From Limnobacter alexandrii (GTDB taxonomy: Bacteria > Pseudomonadota > Gammaproteobacteria > Burkholderiales > Burkholderiaceae_B): a stretch of 64,000 nucleotides of DNA. Positions 33,007-40,458 of the stretch are shown here, piece by piece. Location of the stretch: contig NZ_SWKN01000006.1 in assembly GCF_005871185.1 (NCBI RefSeq), positions 457,927 to 521,926 on the forward strand, read 5' to 3'. Every line of letters begins with the position of its first letter. Position 1 is the first letter of the stretch. The translations under genes were made by a program, and so were the position numbers. Below the pieces are notes generated by a model that ran no database searches, was not told where the DNA came from, and saw nothing but the letters and a program-made list of their open reading frames with translations.

Positions 33007-33480
33007 ATGCCCTTTCCCAACCACCAGCTCAGCATGACGGTGCTGATGACTCCCGACATGGCCAACTTCAGCGGCAAAGTGCATGGGGGGCATATTCTGA
33101 AATTGCTCGATCAAGTGGCCTACGCCTGTGCAAGCCGCTATGCGGGCATGTATGTGGTCACCTTGTCGGTCGACCGGGTGCTGTTTCGCCAGCCCATTCG
33201 CGTGGGCGAATTGGTGACGTTTTTGGCCAGCGTGAATTACACCGGCAACACCTCAATGGAAGTGGGGATCAAGGTGGTTTCAGAAGACATTCACAAAGGC
33301 ATTGCCACGCACACCAACAGCTGCTTTTTCACCATGGTGGCCATGAATGCCGATGGCTCACCTGGCAAAGTGCCGCCCCTGGAGCCCCGCACCGACGAGG
33401 AAAAGAAGCGGCATGCGAATGCAGCGTTGCGGAAAATTCTGCGCAAGGAACATGAAGAGCGAATGAACAATCTGAAGTAA
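33007..33480 (+). CDS. Acyl-CoA thioesterase (YciA/hotdog fold)
   Basis: A 157-residue single hotdog domain. The family signature is present: MTPDMANFSGKVHGGHILKL, then DQVAYACASRYAG, and FRQPIRVGELVTFLASV. The Asn/Asp and His residues of the active site (MANFSGKVHGG) are intact. It hydrolyses acyl-CoA thioesters, most likely of medium or long chain length. ATG 33007 is chosen because homology starts at MPFPNHQLSMTVLMTPDM; upstream extension overlaps the divergent YdcF gene and is not supported. Confidence 0.93.
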   Translation: MPFPNHQLSMTVLMTPDMANFSGKVHGGHILKLLDQVAYACASRYAGMYVVTLSVDRVLFRQPIRVGELVTFLASVNYTGNTSMEVGIKVVSEDIHKGIATHTNSCFFTMVAMNADGSPGKVPPLEPRTDEEKKRHANAALRKILRKEHEERMNNLK

Positions 33481-33514
33481 ACTAATTCGTAACTTTACCT
33501 ATCACGACCTACCA

Positions 33515-33871
33515 ATGAATTTGAGCAGTTTGTCGCCGGAAATCGATTTGGAAACCACGCTGGATCGCCTTTGTGGAGATTCTGCCTTGCTGATCGAAAT
33601 TCTTGATTTGTTTCTCGACGAGTTTTCTGCCGAGCAGCCACATCTACTTAAGCGAATTCGCGAAGAGGACTTCGCCGAGCTTGCGAGCAAAGCGCATTAT
33701 TTTAAAGGCATTGCACAGAACCTGGGTTTGATCAGATTTCTGCCCGAAGTCATGTTACTTGAGCAAGCCGCAAAACAGAGTGACGCTGCTTGCTGCACCC
33801 AGGCGGTCAATTCCTTAAACCAGATTACCCAACACCTGTTGTCGCTGCGCAAAAGCATGCCGGGCCACTGA
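33515..33871 (+). CDS. Stand-alone HPt (histidine phosphotransfer) protein
   Basis: A 118-residue four-helix HPt protein. His 61 in LASKAHYFKGIAQNLGL is the phospho-acceptor with the usual small residues following. It accepts phosphate from a hybrid kinase receiver and passes it to a response regulator. It ends 7 bases from the end of the ethylene-receptor-like hybrid kinase gene, facing it, and neither hybrid kinase of the adjacent locus carries its own HPt. It is therefore the likely shared phosphotransfer partner. Confidence 0.88.
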   Translation: MNLSSLSPEIDLETTLDRLCGDSALLIEILDLFLDEFSAEQPHLLKRIREEDFAELASKAHYFKGIAQNLGLIRFLPEVMLLEQAAKQSDAACCTQAVNSLNQITQHLLSLRKSMPGH

Positions 33872-33878
33872 AGCAATT

Positions 33879-35480
33879 TCACACCTCGGGCAGGTATTTG
33901 GCCAACACTTCGATCAGCTTGCTGCGATCCAGTGGTTTGGTCAGGTAGTCATTCATGCCAGCATCCAGGCATTTTTTGTCTTCACCTACCATGGCATGCG
34001 CAGTAAGCGCCACCACGGGTATGTTTTGGTTGACCCCAGGCACCGCGCCACTTCGAATGGATTTGGTGGCCTCATATCCGTCCATCACTGGCATTTGTCC
34101 ATCCATCAACACCAGGTCGAATGATTCCTTGGCAAGCAAGTCAAGCGCCTCTTGTCCGTTGTTGGCAATTCTGGATTCAAGGCCAAGTCGTTCCAGTACT
34201 TTGCACACCACCATCTGGTTCATGGCTGCGTCTTCAACCACCAGAATTTTTCCTCGAAATTGCCCAGTCACTGGTGCAACGACAGCCAATTCGGCAAGGC
34301 GTTTTCCAGCATCCGTCTCAATTGGGGTTTGAACCACCAACTTCAAAGTAAACACAAGCTCGGTTCCCTGATTCAGCGCACTTTTCAACTGCACCTGCCC
34401 ACCCATAAGCTCCACCAGTTCCTTCACAATGGCCAAGCCAAGGCCGCTGCCTTGCGCACGCCGGGTGCTGGAATTGTCGACCTGCGTGAAACGTTTAAAC
34501 AGGTTTTTTTGATGCTCTGGCGCGATGCCCACCCCGGTGTCTTTCACCGTGAATTCAAGCACCGCCTGTTGCCCGATTCGGGACACTTCCCGGCAACTGA
34601 CTTTAACAAAACCCACATCAGTGAACTTGATGGCATTGCCCACCAGGTTCAATAGAATTTGCCGCAGCCGCACCGAATCGCCCAGGTAAGTGGTGCTGGG
34701 CAATGCCCCTGCCGAGCACTGCAATTCAATCTTTTTGCTTTGTGCATCAAAACTCAGGGCGGCCTCTACATCAGCAAGTACTTCAGAAATTTCAAGCGGA
34801 TTGTGGCGCAGGGTCATTTGCCCGCTTTCCACTTTTGAAATATCGAGAATGTCGTTGAGCAGGCTGAGCAAGGAGGCTGCACTGCGCTTGGAGGCCGCAG
34901 CAAGCTGAAGCTGCTCGGGTTTCAATTCTGTGTCGAGCAGCAGGTCGAGCGTACCCAACACGCCATTCATGGGCGTACGAATTTCATGGCTCATATTGGC
35001 CAGAAAAGCGGCTTGTGTTTTCTGAGCCTGCAGGGCAAGTTCCTGAGACTTCCTTAGCGACGCCTCACTTTGACGTCGGGACACGATTTCCTGAGCCAGT
35101 GCCGAATTAATTTGAGTCAACTTGCCAAGGTCGGGTAAGGCCATAATGTGTTTTAGTTTGGGCAACAGGTAAATTGCAGTGGCCACTGACACAAGGGCGG
35201 TGATTATTTTTGTAATGCCCTGCGTGTAATACAACGGAACCCACAGGGTCAGAATACCCATCACGTGTGTAACACCACAGGCCAGAATGAATGCGGCGAA
35301 CAGGTAATAAATGGGCTGCAATTCTGCGTCAGGTCGCCGCTTGGCGACATACACAATACCAATCGGGATCGAGAAATAAGCGATTGCAATTAATAGGTCT
35401 GAGATAACATGCATGGCCAGCAGTTGCGGATTCCATGCAATACAAAAGCCATGTGGCAGGTACTCGATCACGTTGTTCAT
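33879..35480 (-). CDS. Hybrid histidine kinase with ethylene-receptor-like membrane domain
   Basis: A 533-residue protein. The first 110 residues form three membrane helices that closely resemble the ethylene-binding domain of plant ETR1: Asp 28, Tyr 35, Pro 39, Ile 65, Cys 68 and His 72 (in SDLLIAIAYFSIP and FILACGVTH) correspond to ETR1 Asp 25, Tyr 32, Pro 36, Ile 62, Cys 65 and His 69, a constant offset of three. Cys and His bind Cu(I) in ETR1. A short coiled coil, a kinase core (His 165 in MSHEIRTPMN) and a C-terminal receiver (LMDGQMPVMDG) follow. ATG 35480 is used; it comes 26 bases after the stop of the binding-protein gene, likely the same transcript. Confidence 0.9.
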   Translation of the reverse strand: MNNVIEYLPHGFCIAWNPQLLAMHVISDLLIAIAYFSIPIGIVYVAKRRPDAELQPIYYLFAAFILACGVTHVMGILTLWVPLYYTQGITKIITALVSVATAIYLLPKLKHIMALPDLGKLTQINSALAQEIVSRRQSEASLRKSQELALQAQKTQAAFLANMSHEIRTPMNGVLGTLDLLLDTELKPEQLQLAAASKRSAASLLSLLNDILDISKVESGQMTLRHNPLEISEVLADVEAALSFDAQSKKIELQCSAGALPSTTYLGDSVRLRQILLNLVGNAIKFTDVGFVKVSCREVSRIGQQAVLEFTVKDTGVGIAPEHQKNLFKRFTQVDNSSTRRAQGSGLGLAIVKELVELMGGQVQLKSALNQGTELVFTLKLVVQTPIETDAGKRLAELAVVAPVTGQFRGKILVVEDAAMNQMVVCKVLERLGLESRIANNGQEALDLLAKESFDLVLMDGQMPVMDGYEATKSIRSGAVPGVNQNIPVVALTAHAMVGEDKKCLDAGMNDYLTKPLDRSKLIEVLAKYLPEV

Positions 35481-35506
35481 TTGCAAATTACCCGGATAAA
35501 AATCGT

Positions 35507-36499
35507 TCAGCGATACACAAAATCCACACGGTCCGATTTGTGTTCTCTCAGGAAGCTTGCGTCAATATAATTCAAGTACTCCGGTTCTCTCGCCACACCG
35601 CTGCGAACATGGCCCTCGCGTTTGGCCCATCGGGCCTGACCCTGAAGGGTACTCACCAGCGACTGCTGCAAGGCAATCCGAAAGTTGTACGCTTGCCAGT
35701 TGCTGTCAATGTATTCCTGATTGGCCAGTTTGTATCTAAGCAGCGTGGACTGCGCCCGCGAGGGGTAATCGCGAATGTAATTCACGGCATCGTCCAGGGC
35801 CTTCATTACGCCATGCACCTCTCTCGGTTGCATGTGCTTGAATTGATTGCGCACACTTAGATTGAATGTTTGGGTGTACAAAAAGGGGGCTGGCACCAGT
35901 GCAATGTCATGGCCCCCTTGCTGCATTATTTTTACTGCCCACGGCTCCCAAACAGCGATGGCGTCCACACTGCCTTTCAACATGGCCTTTGGCAGCTCGG
36001 ACACCGCCATGGGTACCTTGATAACCTGCTTGGGATCGATGCCCTTGAACAACAGGAAAATATCCATGTAGTAATGCGACGCCGATTTGGGCACATAGCC
36101 AATTCGCTTGCCAACAAGGTTTAACTTGCCATCGTTAAGCAAAGTACGAGACACGAGAAATTTGAGATTGTCTTTGTTGTTGGCGAAAGAGGCCAACACT
36201 GAAATTGGCTTGTCCTCGAAGGCCGCGAACATGACAGGCAATTCAGACGAACCTGCCAAATCTGCCGCTCCACGGCCAAGGGCCTGCAGGCAATCCCGAC
36301 CACTTTTACATTCGACCAGCACCGGTTTAACCTGATACTTCTCGAAGAACTTTCGTTCTGCAGCCACATAAAATGGCAAAGACATCGGCGTTTGGGGCAC
36401 TGCAAAACGCACGGATTGCGCCGCCTCCGCACTTTGGGCGGCAAGAAGAAAAGCGAGCAGCAAGGAAAAGACCCAAGTGCTGAACCCAAACTGTTTCAT
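35507..36499 (-). CDS. Periplasmic substrate-binding protein, NMT1/SsuA type (paralogue 1)
   Basis: A 330-residue secreted protein. The signal peptide ends LLAAQSAEAAQ; the mature part starts with SVRFAVPQTPMSLPFYVAAE and has the two-lobed NMT1/THI5-like pattern (VECKSGRDCLQALGRGAADLA, KRIGYVPKSASHYYMDIFLL, GSVDAIAVWEPWAVK). It is a close relative of the protein at 39334-40326, with the same length and ending (HKSDRVDFVYR against KPAAVDFVYP). No permease or ATPase gene is near. It is followed at once by a hybrid kinase gene, so it may present a ligand to that kinase rather than to a transporter. Confidence 0.87.
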   Translation of the reverse strand: MKQFGFSTWVFSLLLAFLLAAQSAEAAQSVRFAVPQTPMSLPFYVAAERKFFEKYQVKPVLVECKSGRDCLQALGRGAADLAGSSELPVMFAAFEDKPISVLASFANNKDNLKFLVSRTLLNDGKLNLVGKRIGYVPKSASHYYMDIFLLFKGIDPKQVIKVPMAVSELPKAMLKGSVDAIAVWEPWAVKIMQQGGHDIALVPAPFLYTQTFNLSVRNQFKHMQPREVHGVMKALDDAVNYIRDYPSRAQSTLLRYKLANQEYIDSNWQAYNFRIALQQSLVSTLQGQARWAKREGHVRSGVAREPEYLNYIDASFLREHKSDRVDFVYR

Positions 36500-36589
36500 T
36501 GCGACAGCCCTCTCGATTTAACAACTCCATGTTGCATCGATGAGAACCGTTCGCATGGCTGAATAAGGGGGGATTCGACCCTTCAGTTT

Positions 36590-36621
36590 GTTACTTTACA
36601 TAATTTCACAAATTAACATTT
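36590..36621 (-). promoter_or_regulatory. Conserved 32-bp element upstream of binding-protein paralogue 1
   Basis: The sequence matches 40418-40449 at 26 of 32 positions: TTACTTTACA then an AT-rich part ending TTAACATTT on the plus strand. On the minus strand (direction of the genes) it reads AAATGTTAA...TGTAAAGTAA and is followed by a GGG/CCC-rich partly symmetric stretch. It overlaps the stop codon of the upstream kinase gene and lies about 91 bases before the binding-protein ATG. It is a shared promoter or operator; TAAAGTAA resembles the first half of a sigma-28 promoter but the second half is poor. Confidence 0.5.
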
Positions 36622-39337
36622 AGTGTAGTTGGGCCTTGAGTTTCAGATGTGTACCCCAGCGCTTCACTGCGTCTAGTACCTTGTCGATTTGCAAAGGCTT
36701 GACCAGCACCTCATCCATACCGGCAGCCAGCGCCATTTGGTGATCCGCTTGCATCACGCCTGCGGTCAGGGCAAGAATGGGCAACTGACGCAAACCCAAT
36801 TGGTCACGCAAGTACTGGCAGGTTTGCATCCCATCCATTTCAGGCATTTGTACATCCATTAAACAGACATCAACGCCCACGTGATTGGATTCTCCTAGAA
36901 CCTGAATGGCGGCTTTTCCAGATTCAGCAAGAATGACTTTGGCGCCATGTGTTTCAAGAATTTTTTTCAGGATCATCAAATTCAGTTTGTGGTCATCCAC
37001 AGCCAACACTGTTAGGCCAGCGAGAAACATCAGCTCATTTTGATTTTGCAGACGTTGGACAGCGTTGGTTTTGCTTGAACCAGTGCCAGTAAGCTCTTGC
37101 AACACATTGCTCAAAGCAAGAAAGGAAACAGGTTTAAGCAAAACGGAATCGAGTTGGCCATTGGACAAGGCCACTTGCAGTTGCTCTACTTCTTTGGGCC
37201 ACGCCATCAGTGCCACTTTGACCAAACCCGGCTTGTTGGCGGCTTTCAACTTGCTGGCAAATTCAAGCCCACTCATTCCACTCAAATTGCTGTTGACCAC
37301 AAACAAGCGGGTGCGCAGGCCAGGTGCCATACTCAAGGCCTGTTGCGAGTTAACGAAACTTTGAGCCGAAACACCACACCATAGAAGCATCTCATTCACG
37401 CTCTCCAGTTGCGGTTTAAAGCTGTCCACCACCACCACATCACAATCCAGTTCGAATTTGCTTTGTTGAGTGGCTGCAGTGTCGCCCAAGGTCAACATCA
37501 ATGAAAAAGCAAACAGGCTGCCCTGCCCCGGTGCACTCACAGCAGAAATGGTACCGCCCATCAACTCCACCAGCTTCTGACTTAAAGCCAAACCAATACC
37601 AGTGCCCCCGAACCGACGCGAAATGGACGAATCGGCTTGAGAAAAGGACTGGAACAGACGTTTCATGGCGCCTGCATCCATGCCCAGGCCCGTGTCTTGA
37701 ATGATGAAGCGCAACACGCAATGGTGAGTATCCAGCTGATCCAGCGTAACCCCCACTTTGACATAACCATTTTCGGTAAACTTGACCGCATTGCCCGCCA
37801 AATTCACGAGCACCTGCCTCAGTTTGGTTTCGTCACCCACCAGTGAATCGGGCACATTGGGCGCCACAGACACCACCAGTTCAAGCGACCTGTCGGCCAC
37901 GGCACCTGTCATCAAATCGGCCAGGGAATCCACCAAATGGCGAACAGAAAACGGCCGCCTCTCAAGCTCCATGGCGCCTGCTTCAATCTTGGACACATCC
38001 AGCACGCCGCTGACCAAATCGATCAAACCACGACCAGCATTCTCAAGCTTTTCAACAAAATCAAGTTGGGAAGAATCTAGCTTGCTTTGTTTCAGGATGT
38101 ACGCGAGCCCCACCACCGCATTCAATGAAGTGCGAATTTCATGGCTGATATTGGACAAGAATTCGCCTTTGGCTTTGCTGGCCGATTCTGCCAACAATTG
38201 GGCGTGGCGAATTTCCTCTTCAACCCGTCGGCGCTCGGTGATGTTTTGAAAGGCGCCGCGAATCATCCACGGCTTGGCGTGGCTGCCCTCGCCTTGAAAA
38301 GTAATTTCGCCAAACACATGCACCCAAATCAAATTGCCTTTGTAGGTTCTGAATTGCAGTTCAATGTTCAGATCCTTGCCGGTTCGCACCGCATCGGCCA
38401 TGGCATTGGACAGCTTCTCCGCTGAATCGCTCGGATACAGGCTCATTGCCTCCTCAAGCGTAGGCTGATGAGTAAAGTCTGCCTCCACAATGTCGTAAAT
38501 CTGCCTGGACCAGCGAAGCTCGTTGGTGTTGACATTCAATGTCCAGGCGCCCACGCCGCACATGCGACCAGCCACCTCCAACAAGTGGGTTGTGGCTGTC
38601 AAGTCATCAAGACGTGCGCTCAATTCAATGGCAAGCTTGTCCAGCGCTGCAGCCACATCGCCCAACTCATCACCTTCGGGCAATTCGCAACGCACCTGCA
38701 AATTGCCGTTGCGCATCTGCTGGGCTGCATGCTCAATTTTCTGAAGGGGTGCCACCACGCGAAAACGAATTAACAAAAGCAGCAGAAGCGAGTTCAAAGC
38801 GAACAAAACCACAAATATTGACAACACATTCCTGCGCTTCTGCGTCAGCGCTTCCTGCTGGGCAAACGCCGCATCCGACACCTTGTAGCTGATCTCGGCC
38901 AACTGCTCTGCTTCAGAAATCAACCGGTCCACAAGCACACTGCTGCGCCGCTCTTCCAGCGCGGTTTCATTCAAACTGGTCAAGTGAGAATAACCACTGA
39001 ACAGCACGGCCAAGTCAGCCAAACGCTCCTCGAGTCGCTTGGCCAGATCACTGGCTTCCTCGGAAAAATGCAGCTGCTCCAGTTCATCGGTCATTGACTG
39101 GTGGACAACCCACCATTGGCGCAAATTGGTGTCTGTCACGTAAGTAGAGACCGTATGCGTCAACACCAGCATGCGCGTGCTCAATCGGGATATCTTGCGT
39201 GCCGCCTTGTTCTGCTCGTGCATTTCCATGCGTTGCGCATCAATCGACCAAACCACCACGCTGGCCAGTGCAACCATTCCGAACAACAACAAAAGGGCGA
39301 TGCTCACCCCATGGTTTAAACGCAGAATCGGTTTCAT
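36620..39337 (-). CDS. Hybrid histidine kinase with periplasmic sensor, HAMP, PAS and two receivers
   Basis: A 905-residue membrane kinase. Two transmembrane helices (about 10-30 and 175-195) bracket a helical periplasmic sensor; HAMP, a PAS domain (VGAWTLNVNTNELRWSRQIY) and a kinase core with ISHEIRTSLN follow. The first receiver (about 640-755) is degenerate: where the phospho-Asp should be it reads VVNSNLSGMSG. The second receiver is intact (LMDVQMPEMDG). Its ATG overlaps the stop of binding-protein paralogue 2 (ATGA), so the two are translationally coupled, which suggests that they function together. No HPt of its own. Confidence 0.9.
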   Translation of the reverse strand: MKPILRLNHGVSIALLLLFGMVALASVVVWSIDAQRMEMHEQNKAARKISRLSTRMLVLTHTVSTYVTDTNLRQWWVVHQSMTDELEQLHFSEEASDLAKRLEERLADLAVLFSGYSHLTSLNETALEERRSSVLVDRLISEAEQLAEISYKVSDAAFAQQEALTQKRRNVLSIFVVLFALNSLLLLLLIRFRVVAPLQKIEHAAQQMRNGNLQVRCELPEGDELGDVAAALDKLAIELSARLDDLTATTHLLEVAGRMCGVGAWTLNVNTNELRWSRQIYDIVEADFTHQPTLEEAMSLYPSDSAEKLSNAMADAVRTGKDLNIELQFRTYKGNLIWVHVFGEITFQGEGSHAKPWMIRGAFQNITERRRVEEEIRHAQLLAESASKAKGEFLSNISHEIRTSLNAVVGLAYILKQSKLDSSQLDFVEKLENAGRGLIDLVSGVLDVSKIEAGAMELERRPFSVRHLVDSLADLMTGAVADRSLELVVSVAPNVPDSLVGDETKLRQVLVNLAGNAVKFTENGYVKVGVTLDQLDTHHCVLRFIIQDTGLGMDAGAMKRLFQSFSQADSSISRRFGGTGIGLALSQKLVELMGGTISAVSAPGQGSLFAFSLMLTLGDTAATQQSKFELDCDVVVVDSFKPQLESVNEMLLWCGVSAQSFVNSQQALSMAPGLRTRLFVVNSNLSGMSGLEFASKLKAANKPGLVKVALMAWPKEVEQLQVALSNGQLDSVLLKPVSFLALSNVLQELTGTGSSKTNAVQRLQNQNELMFLAGLTVLAVDDHKLNLMILKKILETHGAKVILAESGKAAIQVLGESNHVGVDVCLMDVQMPEMDGMQTCQYLRDQLGLRQLPILALTAGVMQADHQMALAAGMDEVLVKPLQIDKVLDAVKRWGTHLKLKAQLH

Positions 39338-40326
39338 GGGTACACGAAATCCACCGCAGCAGGTTTTATTTTCCTCAGCAGGCTTGAGTCAATGAAGTTC
39401 AAGAATTCTGGCTCAGCCAATGAATTGTCCACATGTCCTTCGCGGCGAGCCCAACGGGCTTCACCCTGAACTGTGGTCAACAGTGACTGCTGCAAACTCA
39501 ACTCAAATTGGTAAGTGGGCCAGGTCGCCTTGATTACATCAAGATCTACCCCCGCGTTGCGCACCAAAATTTGCTTGGCTTCATTGGGGTTTTTCTTGAT
39601 GAACTGGATTGCCTCATCCAGTGCAGTCAATACGGCCTGTGTTCGTTTTGCCTGGGTTAAGCGATACTGATTGGTCGCCATCAAATTAAAAGTCTGGCTG
39701 TACAACTTGGGCACGCTCATCACGGCCACCTCTGGCCCACCCATGCGCAAAGCCACCTGCCCCCAAGGTTCCCACACGGAAATGGCGTCGACATCGCCCT
39801 TGATCAGCGCATCAGCCAAAGCCTCCGCCCCCATTGGCACGGGCACTACCGTTCTCGGGTCTATTCCCTGGTAGAGCAAAAACAAATCCATGTAGTAATG
39901 CGAAGAGGCCTTTTCCACGTAGCCAATTCGCTTGCCTGCCAAGGCTTGAACTCCCCCTTTCACTACCGATTTTCGGACAATGAATTTCATGTCTTCTTTG
40001 TTGGTCACAAAAGTGGTGATCAGGCTGATGGGTTTGCCTTGATAAGCAGCAAACATGAAAGGCAAATCCGATGCTGTGGCCATGTCGGCACGCCCCTCGT
40101 TAAGCTCTTTCATGCAACGATTACCGCCCAAACACTCGATCAGCTGTGGCTCCACCTTGTGTTTTGCAAACAGGTTTTTTTCTTTGGCGACAAAAAACGG
40201 AAGCGACAAGGGGGTTTTCGAAACTGCGATGCGGGGCTCTCCCGCCCACGCACTGGTGGAAAGGGCAATAAATACACAAAAAATGGCTGTGAGAAATCGC
40301 GCGCTACGTATCCAAAAGATCGACAT
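39334..40326 (-). CDS. Periplasmic substrate-binding protein, NMT1/SsuA type (paralogue 2)
   Basis: A 330-residue secreted protein, paralogous to the one at 35507-36499. Signal peptide FLTAIFCVFIALSTSAWAGE; mature region RIAVSKTPLSLPFFVAKEKN, IECLGGNRCMKELNEGRADM, KRIGYVEKASSHYYMDLFLL and GDVDAISVWEPWGQ. ATG 40326 is chosen because it gives a normal signal peptide and exactly the paralogue's length; an upstream ATG at 40383 adds residues without similarity. Its stop overlaps the start of the next kinase gene. No ABC permease or ATPase is nearby. Confidence 0.87.
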   Translation of the reverse strand: MSIFWIRSARFLTAIFCVFIALSTSAWAGEPRIAVSKTPLSLPFFVAKEKNLFAKHKVEPQLIECLGGNRCMKELNEGRADMATASDLPFMFAAYQGKPISLITTFVTNKEDMKFIVRKSVVKGGVQALAGKRIGYVEKASSHYYMDLFLLYQGIDPRTVVPVPMGAEALADALIKGDVDAISVWEPWGQVALRMGGPEVAVMSVPKLYSQTFNLMATNQYRLTQAKRTQAVLTALDEAIQFIKKNPNEAKQILVRNAGVDLDVIKATWPTYQFELSLQQSLLTTVQGEARWARREGHVDNSLAEPEFLNFIDSSLLRKIKPAAVDFVYP

Positions 40327-40386
40327 GTCATGTTCAAACCGAAGTGCTGGTTGAATCACGATGCGCGCTTTAAATGTGAACAATCC

Positions 40387-40412
40387 AATAAAAAGGGGGC
40401 TTTTGCCCCCTT
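40387..40412 (-). terminator. Rho-independent terminator after the acylase gene
   Basis: On the minus strand AAGGGGGC-AAAA-GCCCCCTT is followed by TTTTATT, a strong stem with an 8-base perfect arm. It lies 47 bases beyond the stop of the penicillin-acylase-type gene and 61 bases before the ATG of binding-protein paralogue 2. If the shared 32-bp element at 40418-40449 is a promoter, this hairpin would sit close to the transcript start and could instead attenuate the binding-protein operon. Confidence 0.7.
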
Positions 40413-40417
40413 ATATT

Positions 40418-40449
40418 CTTACTTTACAATATTTATCAATTTAACATTT
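40418..40449 (-). promoter_or_regulatory. Conserved 32-bp element upstream of binding-protein paralogue 2
   Basis: Second copy of the element at 36590-36621 (26 of 32 identical). On the minus strand it reads AAATGTTAAATTGATAAATA and then TTGTAAAGTAAG, followed like the first copy by a G-run. It lies about 92 bases before the binding-protein ATG, nearly the same distance as in the first copy. Conservation of both sequence and distance points to shared regulation of the two binding-protein/kinase units. Confidence 0.5.
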
Positions 40450-40458
40450 TTAACACGC

